Positions 1-11,668 of a DNA stretch of 64,000 nucleotides are shown piece by piece; the first letter of the stretch is position 1, and each line of letters starts with the position of its first letter. The stretch comes from Pyropia haitanensis (taxonomy: Eukaryota; Rhodophyta; Bangiophyceae; Bangiales; Bangiaceae). The DNA is taken from positions 186,001-250,000 of the forward strand of contig SDUX01000007.1 of NCBI GenBank assembly GCA_008729055.1, given 5' to 3'. Below the pieces are notes generated by a model. It searched no databases. It saw only the letters and a list, made by a program, of their open reading frames with translations, and was not told the origin of the DNA. The position numbers and the translations under genes were made by a program.

Positions 1-2
1 AG

Positions 3-3000
3 ACACGGTTTCCCGAGCTGCTCGTTTGGGCCTACCACGATGACGTCGTCGTGGTGGGCCCCGTCGAGCAGCTCGGGGTCGCGCTTGCCGCAGCGGGCGA
101 GGTCGGCCGCGCCGTGGACGCGGAGCTGGCGCCGGCCAAGTGCCGCGCCTGGTCGCCCACGGCGCGGCCACCGCCTGCTGATCTCGCCACGCAGTGGCGC
201 GCGGAGGGGATCGAGCAGTTTTCCACCCCCCTAGGCGGCCCGGACTTTGTCGACCGCGCGGTGGCCGCGGCGGTGCGCCGGCAGGAGGCGGTGGTGGCGG
301 CCGTCACCGCTCTCCCAGACGAGGAGCTGCAGGCCCAGCTCCTCCTGCTGCGCCTCTGCGCGGGCCCGGGCACTACCTACGCCCTCCGCGCCTTTCCCCC
401 TGACGCCGGCGCGGCAGTCGCCGCTGCCTCTGACCGGCTGTCGGCGGCCGCCCTGGCGTCGCTGGTGGAGGAGGCGCACGACGGACCGGCGGAACGCGCT
501 GCGCTGCTGGAGCGCGCGGCGCTGCCGGTGGCCCTGGGCGGCCTCGGCCTGTGTGACCGGCGCCGGGTGGCGCCTGCGGCGGCGCTAGCGTCTTGGGTCG
601 ACGCCATCCGCGATGGCGAGGCGCACTCGCCTGCGCTGCGCGCCCTCGGCGCCGCCGTGACCGGCGCACCGGAGGCGAGCGCGGCGGATGCGCGCGCGGC
701 GGCGGACGCTCGGACGGCCGCCGCGGACCACCCTCCCTACTGCGACAGCCAACGGTGGTGGGGGGGGGGCCGGGCCGAGGCACGCGAGGCGCGAGGAGCT
801 GCACTGGCCGCGTCGGCGCCGGGCAGTGTTGGCGCCGGTCGTGTGGACGTGGCAGCGGACGCGAGCGCGTGGGCAGCACTGGTGGGCCGCCTACGAGCCC
901 TCGCCCTCGCCCACGCGGATCCGCTGCGGGCGGCCACGTGTGCGGGGCACGTGGCCGCGGAGGCGACCGCGGCTGGGCATCCACCGCAAGCGGCGCGTCC
1001 CGCTCCCGCACAAATATTGCGGGCGGCGGACGTCTCGCCCGCGCGATCGCCGGCCGCGAGGCCGATCCCCCCCCGGACGATCTCCCCACGGGGGGCCGGG
1101 GCGCGGCGAAACCGCCACCTCCCCCCACCCCCTCCGGGGGGGCAGCGGTTGGCGGCGACCCGCCGCCGGCGGTTACGAATTCGCCGCCGCCGCCGTCGGC
1201 GGTGGCAGATTCGCCGCCGCCGCCGCCGCCGGCGGTGGTAAATTCACCGCCGCCGCCGCCGGCCGGTTTTGTTTCGCCGCCGCCGCCGCCGCCGGCGACC
1301 GCGGCGAATTCGCCGTCGTCCGCCCGGCGGCACGCTGCACACGTGCGGCGTGGTGCGGTTTTGGCCCCGCCCCTGCTCCCGGCCGCGGGGGCGGCGGCGG
1401 TTTGGCCGACCCCGCCGCCGGCACCGTCTGGCCAGCCCGCGCCGCGGCTTTGGCTGCGGCCACGGCGCCGGCGCGCGGCGGACAGGGGCACCGCCCGCTC
1501 GGCAGCAACCCCCGCTTTTTTGTCGTTGGGGTTGCCCGGCGGGGGCGGTGGCGGCGGGGCGTATGGCGCGCTGCCACCCCCGCGGTCGGTGGACCCGCCG
1601 GCTGTGGCGGCCGCCACCGGCGCCTCCCGCGGTTGCCACGATGGCGCCGGCGCGGCGCCGCTGGCGGCCACACTTGCGGCCGGTCCGCTGGCCGGGCGGG
1701 TCGGGGCGGGCGAGGGGCCACCACCTCCGGCCGACGCCACGGCCAAGGCCGGCTGCCGCGAGCGGCGGCGGGACGGTGGCGCAGCGGACGGCGCGGCGGC
1801 GAGGCCCGGCGGCAAGAGCGGCACGGCTGTAGCGGCTGGCTGCACGGGCGGTGCGGTGGCGGCAGCGGACTGCGCGGCCGCGGTGTCGGTGGCGGTTCTG
1901 CCGGTGGCGTCGGCGTCCGCGGACGGCGCCGGGACGGCGGCGGGCGTCGGCGACGCGACGGCGGCGGGCGGCGGCGACCTGGCGACCGTGGCGGCGGCGG
2001 CTGGGCTTGGCGTCGGCGCGGGGGTGGTCGCGGCGACGGGTGGGCGCGGGGCGCAAGGGAGGGTGGACCGCCGCGCGCTGGCCGCGCCGGCCGCGACGGC
2101 GACGGCGGGGGAGCCTGGCGGGGGCTGGGGCAGTGGCGGGGGCGGCACGGTCCCACGGGATGGAGGGGGGCGATCCTCCTCCGTCGGCCCCCACGCCTCC
2201 GCCCGGCCGACTCCTGCCGCTGCCCCGGCCGCCGGCATGGGGGCGACGCCGGGCTGCGGCAGGGCGCTGGCGGAGGCTGCTGCAGACGTGGCACCGGCGG
2301 CGGCGCGGACGGCGGGGGGGACGACGGGCGGCGCCGGCGCGGCAAGGCTGGCGAGGGGCGGCGATGTGGTGGCGGCGACGACGGCGGACGGGCCCGGCGT
2401 CGGCGGAAGCGCGGCGGCGGCGACGGGGGGACGTGTGGCGCCGGAGGGGTCGGATGGCTGCGCGCCGGCCGCGCCGGTGACGGCGGGGGGGGTTGGTGGG
2501 GCTGGTGCGGCCGCTTGCGGTGGCGGGTGCGGCAGGGGCGTGTCTGATGGGGGGGGCCGATACCCCCCCCGCGGCGCCCCCGCTGCTGACCGGCCCGCTC
2601 CCGCGCCATGCCCCCCCCCAGCGGGCGGCCTGGTGCCACGGCCGCCCCGGCGAGGGGGGGGGGTGCTGGTCGTGGCGGCCGCGGGGTCGCCGGCCTGGTG
2701 CCCGGCGGGGGGGGGCGATTCCCCCCGGGCGGCCCCGCCGGCTGTGGTGGCGGATTCGCCGCCGCCGCTGTCGGCGGAGGCAGATTTTTCGCCGCCGCTG
2801 CCGGCGATGGCGATTTCGCCGCAGGTGCCCCCGGCCGGATTCGTTCCGCCACCGCCGCCGCCGATGGTGGCGGCGGCGATTTCGCCATCGTTCGCCCGCC
2901 GCCCCGCCGCCCGCCGGCGGCAGGGTGCGTTGATTGCCTCGCCCCCGCCCACGGCCACGGGCGCGGGGGCGGTAAGGTCCACCGCGCCGCCGGCGGCGTC

Positions 3001-6000
3001 TGCGGTGTTCGCGCCGCGGCTGCTGTCGCGGCCACGGCGCCGGCGCGCAGGCGGCGGGAGCGCCGCCCGTACGGCGGCGATACTCGCCTTTTTGTTGGGT
3101 GGGGGGCCGAGCGGTGGCGTTGGCGGTGGGGCGCGTGGCGCGCCGCCGCCCCCGCGGCTGGTGGACCCGCCGGCGGCGGCCGCCGCGACCGGCACAACAC
3201 GCGCCACCGCGGCCGGTGGGCCGGCCCGGCGGGTTGGTGGGTGCAGGCGGCTGCCGCCCCCCGCCGACTCCACGGTCGCGGCCGGCGGCCGCGCGCGGGG
3301 GCGCCACGGCGGCGCAGCGGACGGCGCGGCGGCGGCGCCCTACGAGGGCGGCACGGCAGCGGCGGCCGGCCACGCCGCCCATGCGGGGGGGGCAGTCGAC
3401 TGCGGCGGCCCCGTGCCGGCGGGGATGCTGGCGTTCGCGTCGGCGGCCGCGGACGGCGCCGCGACGGCGGACGGCGGCGGCGACGTGACGACCGCGGCGG
3501 CGGCCGATGGGCTTGGCGTCGGCGCGGGGGCGGGGGCGGCGACGGGCGGGCGCGGGCCACCGGGGAGGGGGGACCGCTGCGCGCTCGACGCGCCGGCCGC
3601 GACGACGACGGCGGGGGAGTCTGGAGTGGGCCGGGGCAGTGGCGAGGGCGGCGGGGTCCAACGTGATGGAGGGGGGCGATCCCCCTCCGTCGGCCCCCAT
3701 GCCTCCGCCCCGCCTACCCCCGCCACTGCCCCAGCCGCCGGCATGGCGGCGACGCCGGGCTGCGGCGGGGCGCTGGCGGAGGCTGCCGACGACACGGCGT
3801 CGGCGGCGGTGTGGACGGCGGCGGTGAGGGCGGCCGGCGCCGGTGCGGCAGGGCTGGCGAGGGGCGGCGACGCGGCGGCGGCGACAACTGCGGACGGGCC
3901 CGGCGTCGGCGCGGGCGCGGCGGTGGCGACGGGAGGACGTGTGGTGCTGGGGGGGGCGGACGGCCGCGCGCCGGCCGCGCCGGAGGCGGCGGGCTGGGGG
4001 GCGCGGCGGGAGGTGGTGGCGGGCGTGGACGGGGGCTACATGGCGGGGTTGGGCGCAACCGCTTCGCCTGCGCCCCCACTGCCGTCCTGCCTCCTCCCGC
4101 GCCACGCCGCTCCGCGGCTGGCGACACGGCCGCCTTCTTGGGCAGCGGCAACACGTTGGCTCGGGTTGGCGGCGCTGCGTCTGCTGTGCTGCTGGCTGAG
4201 GCGGCGGCGGACGACGGCGGCGCGGCGTTGGCGGCGGGCGGCGCCGGCACGCCGTCGGCGCCGAGCGCGGTTGGGCGTGGCGTCCGCGGAGGGGTGTTGG
4301 CGGCGTTGGGCAGACGTGGGGCTGCCGGCCGCAGCGCGGCGGATGCGCCGGTTCGGGCGGTGCTGGCCGGCGCAGGTCGGCAGGCCGCGGCGGGACGTGG
4401 TTGCGGGGCGCCGGGCAGGGGCGGTGGCGGCGCAGGTGGACTGCTGGGAGGGGGCAGCCCGCACCCTTCTGGCGGCCCTCCTGCTGCGGCCACCGTCCGC
4501 TGGCTCACCCCTGGCGCTAGGGCGCCGGGAGGTGGCTGGCTGTCGGGCGCCCCACACCCGACTTGCGAGGCGCCCGTGCCAGCCGCCGCGATGGCGTGGC
4601 CGAGCGGCACAGTCGGCCGCGGTAGCGGCGGCGGTGCGGCCGCATCGCCGGCCGCTGCCTGGGAGGGCGCCGGCGATGCGCCGCTCATCGCCACCATGGG
4701 GTGGGCGGATGCCGTGCGGCTGCACCTGCCGCTCGCCTCTCCGACGGAGGCCGCCACGACCAACGACGACGGCGTCAGCGGGCCCGCCGCCGCCGCCGCG
4801 GCCAGCCCCTGCCGGCCGGCGACGCCCTCGCCGCCGGCCCGGACGGCACCCAACACTGGGTCGCCGGGGTGGCTTACGCGGCCGGGGCGGCCGCGCTCGC
4901 CGTCCGGCCGCCGTTTGATTGCGGCCGAGCCGCCGTCCAGCCGCGGCCCCCCGGCGCCGGTACCCCTCGGGGTACCCCGCCGCGCCCCAAGCGCGGCGCC
5001 GGCCGCCGATGTCGCCCCGCCGGGCTGCCCGCCCGTCTCCGCGTCACCTCCTGTGGTTCCCACCGACACCACGGCCCCTGGCCTACACCGGCCCATGGGA
5101 GATGACAGAGCGGCGGCCACGGCGGCCTGGCAGCGGTGGCTGAGAGGTAACGCGCCGACGGCGCAGCGAGACCTGGCGCGGCCTGCCGCGCTGGCGGCGC
5201 AGACGCGGCTGTGGCGGCGGGCTTCCCTCGCCGGGCGGGCGCGCATGGCGGCATGTGAGGGGGGCGGCGCGGGTCTGTTTCTGGGCGCCCTCCCCACCAG
5301 CGGCCGGGCGGGCACCCGCATCGGCGGGGATGAGATGCGGGCGGCCGTGCGGATGTGGTTGGGCGTTGCGGCGCGGCCGTCGGCTCGCCCTCTGCGCTGT
5401 CGCTGCGGCGCAGTGGTGCGCGCCGATGGCGCCCACTTTCTCGGAGAATGTTCCGAGCAAGTGGGCGACCGGACGCGGCGCCACCACGCCATCTCTCACC
5501 TCGTTGCCGACGCGCTGCGCGCGTCTGGACGGTGGGCAGCCGTCGAGCTGGAGCTCCGGCTGGGCGAGGAGCGCCAAGGCTCCCTCCGCCCGGACCTGTG
5601 CGCAACGCGCGCGGGGTCGGGCGTGCGCGTGTGGGGGGACGTTTTCATTGTGTCCCCCCTGCGGGAGGTGGTGCTGTCGAGGGTGGTCGCCAACCCTCGA
5701 CAGGCTGCCGCCGCCGCCTGGCGGGAGGGGATGAAGGCGGCCAAGTACGGCGCTCATCTTCCTCCCGCCGACCCGCCATCCACCTTCACGCCCCTCGTGT
5801 GGGAGGCGTATGGTCGGGTGGGGCCGGCGACGGCAGAGTTCCTGGCGGCGGCTCTGGGGGGGCCGACGGGCGGCCCGGCGCATGCGACGCTGCTGCGACG
5901 CGTGAGCGTCGCGCTGTGGCGTGCCAACGCTCGGGCGGCCTTGACCGGCGTGCGCAACAGCACGCCCACCGCGGAGTCGGGCGACATGGCTACCACGGCC

Positions 6001-6042
6001 GCCGCGAGCGGCCACAACTTGTTTGCGAGAATTAGCGGGTAG
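3..6042 (+). pseudogene. ORF2 of copy A, RT/restriction-like endonuclease polyprotein, 5'-incomplete and frame-broken
   Basis: Reading starts inside RT with Tyr-His-Asp-Asp at 33-44, the polymerase catalytic motif. It ends with the endonuclease: a CxC-x9-H-x4-C knuckle near 5,400-5,455 and Arg-Pro-Asp-x14-Asp at about 5,590-5,640. Two frame breaks are visible against copy C. A C-run near 1,066-1,073 has 8 C where copy C has 9, and one base is missing near 3,994 (gggctgggggg against gggctgggtggg). The stretch between them is open in the shifted frame. Both breaks lie in homopolymers, so assembly error is possible. As written the protein cannot be made whole. Confidence 0.8.
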
Positions 6043-6101
6043 GGGGTAGTAGCCCCCCTGGGGGTGGTCTGAGGAATCCGTTCCTAGCAGAGGGTAAAAC
6101 G
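6043..6101 (+). promoter_or_regulatory. 3' tail of copy A with hairpin
   Basis: These 59 nt lie between the ORF2 stop and the 5S junction. They contain a short hairpin, aggaa-tccg-ttcct (about 6,072-6,085), and end in gtaaaacg instead of poly(A). The same tail closes all three copies. In target-primed elements such tails are the RT recognition and priming site; that role is inferred here. Confidence 0.6.
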
Positions 6102-6205
6102 GAGACACGTGCACCGGAACCCATTCCGAATTCCGAAGTTAAGCGTCCACGAGCTGGGTTAGTAGTCTGGTGAGGGATCACAGGCGAACCCCCAGTGCTG
6201 TACGT
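6102..6205 (+). pseudogene. 5S rRNA gene lacking nucleotides 1-16
   Basis: The sequence equals nucleotides 17-120 of the intact 5S genes, including gagacacgtgcacc, ccgaagttaagcg and the 3' gctgtacgt strand, followed by a T-run terminator. The first 16 nt, and so the 5' strand of helix I, are replaced by the tail of copy A. All of the region where the Pol III internal promoter lies (about 50-97 in 5S genes) is retained. It could still be transcribed, but it cannot form the closing helix. Confidence 0.85.
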
Positions 6206-6783
6206 CTTTTATCCTTTTTTTTGTTGTTTTCTCCACCGACAGAAATGGGGACACATGAAGAAGCGGGGGTGAAAGAGGGGCAGCCGTGAAGAGGCACAAG
6301 AGCAGGCCACAAAAAGAAAAAAAATGCACAACACATTCGCTAAAGCCAGTCTACGGCGCTCGAGTGTGAGAACAGTAAGGGCACGTGTATTAACGTCAGC
6401 CATCGCGATTATTCGCCGAGATCTTTGCCACGTATACACATGATCGCTCGGATGGGTCGGTGGGGCCTAGTCAACGACGTGAGGGGAGCTAAGCGGGCCG
6501 AAATGGGCCTCATTGTCGTCAAATCAGGCAATGAAGTTAGAAATGAACGCGGCGGAAGAAACGCCGGGCACGAATGAGCGTGGGCCGACTCGTGACGGAT
6601 AATCTGGTCGCTGGGCTGGCGGAGCCATCCCGCGAGCCATACGCTGCGAGTTTGGCTCGCGCGGGGGCTCGGAGCCATCCGAGAGCCATACCATCCGAGA
6701 CGGTTGCTCCCTCTCGCGCTTTTGTGGCGGGGTTCCTCTGCGGGGGGACCCCCCTCACTCTCCTACCGCTGTTTTCTGGCGCT
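6206..6783 (+). other. 5S spacer shared with the retroelement 5' leader
   Basis: The sequence starts with the Pol III terminator (cttttatcc plus 8 T). It then runs through about 540 bp with no convincing gene to the ATG of the ORF1 fragment. The same sequence leads ORF1 in copies B and C, nearly base for base up to about 6,750; after that the short and long units differ at roughly one base in ten. The 6,600-6,720 part is rich in short inverted repeats (ggctcgcgc, gagccatcc, gagagccat), so a structured 5' leader is plausible but not shown. Confidence 0.5.
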
Positions 6784-7110
6784 ATGGCTTCGGTTGTGGC
6801 GCCGGGGGGCGACGGAGAGGCGCTGGCGCGTGCGATTGTCGCGGTCGTCGTCGCCGTCGCCGTCGACGCGGCGCTGGTTGAACGAATGGGTTTATTGGAT
6901 TCTGCTCTGACAGTGATTCGGGCCAATGGGGAGGCGGCATTCGCCTCCCCGGCGGATTCTTGTCACCCTCCGGCGGTTGTTGCCCCTTCTTCTTCCCCGG
7001 CTTCCCCACCCACGCTCGACTCGTCCCCTCCCGCGGCCGCCCCTCCCCCCCATCTGTCATACGTTGCATCCTTGAATGATCATTTTGGAGGTATGGCTGC
7101 ACCTTGCTAG
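6784..7110 (+). pseudogene. Truncated ORF1 N-terminus in 5S unit 1
   Basis: The ATG at 6,784 opens 108 codons that match the first roughly 90 residues of the ORF1 of copies B and C (start MASVVAPGG against MASAVAPGC; shared SALTVIRANGEAAF). Homology stops near 7,043. The last 20 or so codons are unrelated and end at a TAG. The RRM-like part of ORF1 is absent. It could be a fossil, or a small protein in its own right because it is kept open in all seven units. Confidence 0.6.
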
Positions 7111-7450
7111 ACGCGCCCTATTTTACTATTACGTACGGCGTACCATTTATCATCCAGATCGGTGGTGCTCATCATCGAATACCCTTCCGTGTGGACGTGA
7201 GCAGGGGCACTTGTCACGTACGTCTTCTCATCGGGTTTGCGGTGGCGGCTTTGGGCACTGCTTCCCTGCTCGACCTTTGCCCGGCTGTATGCACAAGGCG
7301 AGGGTGCGTGCGGGGCCGACGCGGCGGGCTGCTCCTACGACGGTAGTTTTGGCTATGACCAGATGCCGAAAGGCAGTACGGGTGACGTCTACTGTGTCGT
7401 CGGCCGGTGGTGGACGTGGGGTTGTATGCAGCATGCGAGCATTTTGTGTC
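7044..7450 (+). other. Short-unit-specific segment upstream of the 5S gene
   Basis: About 407 bp are present in every short unit and absent from the long elements. This is the likeliest remnant of the original sequence upstream of the 5S gene. It contains acgtacggcgtacc near 7,132 and tcacgtacgtctt near 7,212, which resemble the 5S gene start (tcacgtacggcc) and end (gtacgtctt). I see no convincing protein gene in it. Confidence 0.45.
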
Positions 7451-7570
7451 ACGTACGGCCATATCTGAGACACGTGCACCGGAACCCATTCCGAATTCCG
7501 AAGTTAAGCGTCCACGAGCTGGGTTAGTAGTCTGGTGAGGGATCACAGGCGAACCCCCAGTGCTGTACGT
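7451..7570 (+). rRNA. 5S rRNA gene 1
   Basis: This is a 120-nt 5S rRNA. The ends acgtacggc and gctgtacgt form a 9-bp helix I (one G-U pair). The interior carries the eukaryotic hallmarks gtgcaccgg..ccca and ccgaagttaagcg, with the internal promoter region in place. A cttttatcc plus T8 terminator follows directly. 5S rRNA is the Pol III-made small RNA of the large ribosomal subunit. Confidence 0.95.
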
Positions 7571-8149
7571 CTTTTATCCTTTTTTTTGTTGTTTTCTCCA
7601 CCGACAGAAATGGGGACACATGAAGAAGCGGGGGTGAAAGAGGGGCAGCCGTGAAGAGGCACAAGAGCAGGCCACAAAAAGAAAAAAAATGCACAACACA
7701 TTCGCTAAAGCCAGTCTACGGCGCTCGAGTGTGAGAACAGTAAGGGCACGTGTATTAACGTCAGCCATCGCGATTATTCGCCGAGATCTTTGCCACGTAT
7801 ACACATGATCGCTCGGATGGGTCGGTGGGGCCTAGTCAACGACGTGAGGGGAGCTAAGCGGGCCGAAATGGGCCTCATTGTCGTCAAATCAGGCAATGAA
7901 GTTAGAAATGAACGCGGCGGAAGAAACGCCGGGCACGAATGAGCGTGGGCCGACTCGTGACGGATAATCTGGTCGCTGGGCTGGCGGGAGCCATCCCGCG
8001 AGCCATACGCTGCGAGTTTGGCTCGCGCGGGGGCTCGGAGCCATCCGAGAGCCATACCATCCGAGACGGTTGCTCCCTCTCGCGCTTTTGTGGCGGGGTT
8101 CCTCTGCGGGGGGACCCCCCTCACTCTCCTACCGCTGTTTTCTGGCGCT

Positions 8150-8476
8150 ATGGCTTCGGTTGTGGCGCCGGGGGGCGACGGAGAGGCGCTGGCGCGTGCG
8201 ATTGTCGCGGTCGTCGTCGCCGTCGCCGTCGACGCGGCGCTGGTTGAACGAATGGGTTTATTGGATTCTGCTCTGACAGTGATTCGGGCCAATGGGGAGG
8301 CGGCATTCGCCTCCCCGGCGGATTCTTGTCACCCTCCGGCGGTTGTTGCCCCTTCTTCTTCCCCGGCTTCCCCACCCACGCTCGACTCGTCCCCTCCCGC
8401 GGCCGCCCCTCCCCCCCATCTGTCATACGTTGCATCCTTGAATGATCATTTTGGAGGTATGGCTGCACCTTGCTAG
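8150..8476 (+). pseudogene. Truncated ORF1 N-terminus in 5S unit 2
   Basis: 108 codons, with the same reading frame and stop as in unit 1. The one-base difference in the leader (near 7,985) lies upstream of its ATG. Confidence 0.6.
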
Positions 8477-8816
8477 ACGCGCCCTATTTTACTATTACGT
8501 ACGGCGTACCATTTATCATCCAGATCGGTGGTGCTCATCATCGAATACCCTTCCGTGTGGACGTGAGCAGGGGCACTTGTCACGTACGTCTTCTCATCGG
8601 GTTTGCGGTGGCGGCTTTGGGCACTGCTTCCCTGCTCGACCTTTGCCCGGCTGTATGCACAAGGCGAGGGTGCGTGCGGGGCCGACGCGGCGGGCTGCTC
8701 CTACGACGGTAGTTTTGGCTATGACCAGATGCCGAAAGGCAGTACGGGTGACGTCTACTGTGTCGTCGGCCGGTGGTGGACGTGGGGTTGTATGCAGCAT
8801 GCGAGCATTTTGTGTC

Positions 8817-8936
8817 ACGTACGGCCATATCTGAGACACGTGCACCGGAACCCATTCCGAATTCCGAAGTTAAGCGTCCACGAGCTGGGTTAGTAGTCTG
8901 GTGAGGGATCACAGGCGAACCCCCAGTGCTGTACGT
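8817..8936 (+). rRNA. 5S rRNA gene 2
   Basis: 120 nt, identical to gene 1 by inspection, with the T8 terminator immediately downstream. Confidence 0.95.
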
Positions 8937-9515
8937 CTTTTATCCTTTTTTTTGTTGTTTTCTCCACCGACAGAAATGGGGACACATGAAGAAGCGGGGG
9001 TGAAAGAGGGGCAGCCGTGAAGAGGCACAAGAGCAGGCCACAAAAAGAAAAAAAATGCACAACACATTCGCTAAAGCCAGTCTACGGCGCTCGAGTGTGA
9101 GAACAGTAAGGGCACGTGTATTAACGTCAGCCATCGCGATTATTCGCCGAGATCTTTGCCACGTATACACATGATCGCTCGGATGGGTCGGTGGGGCCTA
9201 GTCAACGACGTGAGGGGAGCTAAGCGGGCCGAAATGGGCCTCATTGTCGTCAAATCAGGCAATGAAGTTAGAAATGAACGCGGCGGAAGAAACGCCGGGC
9301 ACGAATGAGCGTGGGCCGACTCGTGACGGATAATCTGGTCGCTGGGCTGGCGGGAGCCATCCCGCGAGCCATACGCTGCGAGTTTGGCTCGCGCGGGGGC
9401 TCGGAGCCATCCGAGAGCCATACCATCCGAGACGGTTGCTCCCTCTCGCGCTTTTGTGGCGGGGTTCCTCTGCGGGGGGACCCCCCTCACTCTCCTACCG
9501 CTGTTTTCTGGCGCT

Positions 9516-9842
9516 ATGGCTTCGGTTGTGGCGCCGGGGGGCGACGGAGAGGCGCTGGCGCGTGCGATTGTCGCGGTCGTCGTCGCCGTCGCCGTCGACG
9601 CGGCGCTGGTTGAACGAATGGGTTTATTGGATTCTGCTCTGACAGTGATTCGGGCCAATGGGGAGGCGGCATTCGCCTCCCCGGCGGATTCTTGTCACCC
9701 TCCGGCGGTTGTTGCCCCTTCTTCTTCCCCGGCTTCCCCACCCACGCTCGACTCGTCCCCTCCCGCGGCCGCCCCTCCCCCCCATCTGTCATACGTTGCA
9801 TCCTTGAATGATCATTTTGGAGGTATGGCTGCACCTTGCTAG
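9516..9842 (+). pseudogene. Truncated ORF1 N-terminus in 5S unit 3
   Basis: 108 open codons, without differences from unit 2 that I can see. Confidence 0.6.
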
Positions 9843-10182
9843 ACGCGCCCTATTTTACTATTACGTACGGCGTACCATTTATCATCCAGATCGGTGGTGC
9901 TCATCATCGAATACCCTTCCGTGTGGACGTGAGCAGGGGCACTTGTCACGTACGTCTTCTCATCGGGTTTGCGGTGGCGGCTTTGGGCACTGCTTCCCTG
10001 CTCGACCTTTGCCCGGCTGTATGCACAAGGCGAGGGTGCGTGCGGGGCCGACGCGGCGGGCTGCTCCTACGACGGTAGTTTTGGCTATGACCAGATGCCG
10101 AAAGGCAGTACGGGTGACGTCTACTGTGTCGTCGGCCGGTGGTGGACGTGGGGTTGTATGCAGCATGCGAGCATTTTGTGTC

Positions 10183-10302
10183 ACGTACGGCCATATCTGA
10201 GACACGTGCACCGGAACCCATTCCGAATTCCGAAGTTAAGCGTCCACGAGCTGGGTTAGTAGTCTGGTGAGGGATCACAGGCGAACCCCCAGTGCTGTAC
10301 GT
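10183..10302 (+). rRNA. 5S rRNA gene 3
   Basis: 120 nt with helix I and internal promoter intact and a T8 terminator. Confidence 0.95.
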
Positions 10303-10881
10303 CTTTTATCCTTTTTTTTGTTGTTTTCTCCACCGACAGAAATGGGGACACATGAAGAAGCGGGGGTGAAAGAGGGGCAGCCGTGAAGAGGCACAAGAGC
10401 AGGCCACAAAAAGAAAAAAAATGCACAACACATTCGCTAAAGCCAGTCTACGGCGCTCGAGTGTGAGAACAGTAAGGGCACGTGTATTAACGTCAGCCAT
10501 CGCGATTATTCGCCGAGATCTTTGCCACGTATACACATGATCGCTCGGATGGGTCGGTGGGGCCTAGTCAACGACGTGAGGGGAGCTAAGCGGGCCGAAA
10601 TGGGCCTCATTGTCGTCAAATCAGGCAATGAAGTTAGAAATGAACGCGGCGGAAGAAACGCCGGGCACGAATGAGCGTGGGCCGACTCGTGACGGATAAT
10701 CTGGTCGCTGGGCTGGCGGGAGCCATCCCGCGAGCCATACGCTGCGAGTTTGGCTCGCGCGGGGGCTCGGAGCCATCCGAGAGCCATACCATCCGAGACG
10801 GTTGCTCCCTCTCGCGCTTTTGTGGCGGGGTTCCTCTGCGGGGGGACCCCCCTCACTCTCCTACCGCTGTTTTCTGGCGCT

Positions 10882-11208
10882 ATGGCTTCGGTTGTGGCGC
10901 CGGGGGGCGACGGAGAGGCGCTGGCGCGTGCGATTGTCGCGGTCGTCGTCGCCGTCGCCGTCGACGCGGCGCTGGTTGAACGAATGGGTTTATTGGATTC
11001 TGCTCTGACAGTGATTCGGGCCAATGGGGAGGCGGCATTCGCCTCCCCGGCGGATTCTTGTCACCCTCCGGCGGTTGTTGCCCCTTCTTCTTCCCCGGCT
11101 TCCCCACCCACGCTCGACTCGTCCCCTCCCGCGGCCGCCCCTCCCCCCCATCTGTCATACGTTGCATCCTTGAATGATCATTTTGGAGGTATGGCTGCAC
11201 CTTGCTAG
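10882..11208 (+). pseudogene. Truncated ORF1 N-terminus in 5S unit 4
   Basis: 108 open codons as in unit 2. Confidence 0.6.
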
Positions 11209-11548
11209 ACGCGCCCTATTTTACTATTACGTACGGCGTACCATTTATCATCCAGATCGGTGGTGCTCATCATCGAATACCCTTCCGTGTGGACGTGAGC
11301 AGGGGCACTTGTCACGTACGTCTTCTCATCGGGTTTGCGGTGGCGGCTTTGGGCACTGCTTCCCTGCTCGACCTTTGCCCGGCTGTATGCACAAGGCGAG
11401 GGTGCGTGCGGGGCCGACGCGGCGGGCTGCTCCTACGACGGTAGTTTTGGCTATGACCAGATGCCGAAAGGCAGTACGGGTGACGTCTACTGTGTCGTCG
11501 GCCGGTGGTGGACGTGGGGTTGTATGCAGCATGCGAGCATTTTGTGTC

Positions 11549-11668
11549 ACGTACGGCCATATCTGAGACACGTGCACCGGAACCCATTCCGAATTCCGAA
11601 GTTAAGCGTCCACGAGCTGGGTTAGTAGTCTGGTGAGGGATCACAGGCGAACCCCCAGTGCTGTACGT
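11549..11668 (+). rRNA. 5S rRNA gene 4
   Basis: 120 nt, same sequence as gene 1 by inspection. The next 5S gene is 1,365 bp away instead of 1,366. Confidence 0.95.

Larger units (their letters stand above)
1..6101 (+). mobile_element. 5S-associated non-LTR retrotransposon, copy A (3' part only)
   Basis: This is the 3' half of the element that is complete twice further right. The window edge cuts it just upstream of the reverse-transcriptase catalytic motif. From there it aligns along its whole length with copies B and C: RT thumb region, long Ala/Gly/Pro-rich segment with an internal 1.5-kb duplication (about 1,260-2,480 and 2,835-3,986), restriction-like endonuclease, stop at 6,042 and 59-nt tail. 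Its 3' end joins nucleotide 17 of a 5S rRNA sequence at 6,102, the same junction as in the other two copies. Its tail differs from the others at a few bases (for example ctggggg against ctgcggg). Confidence 0.85.

Noticed and set aside
373..3273. Long antisense open frames over the retroelement, e.g. 373-3,273, 21,965-25,204 and 22,635-26,420 on the minus strand
   Set aside because: They arise from GCC/GGC triplet composition that lacks stops in most frames. Their translations are Arg/Pro/Ala strings without motifs, and they mirror the sense frame in every copy.
6600..6720. An HDV-like self-cleaving ribozyme in the leader, as known from R2 elements
   Set aside because: Several stems are possible, but I could not fit the nested double pseudoknot by eye. 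A covariance-model search for HDV-like ribozymes over 15,640-16,360 would decide.
7214..7546. Short frames on both strands of each 5S unit (80-130 codons), some overlapping the 5S gene itself
   Set aside because: They overlap a clear structural RNA or run antisense to the ORF1 fragment, and show no protein family features.
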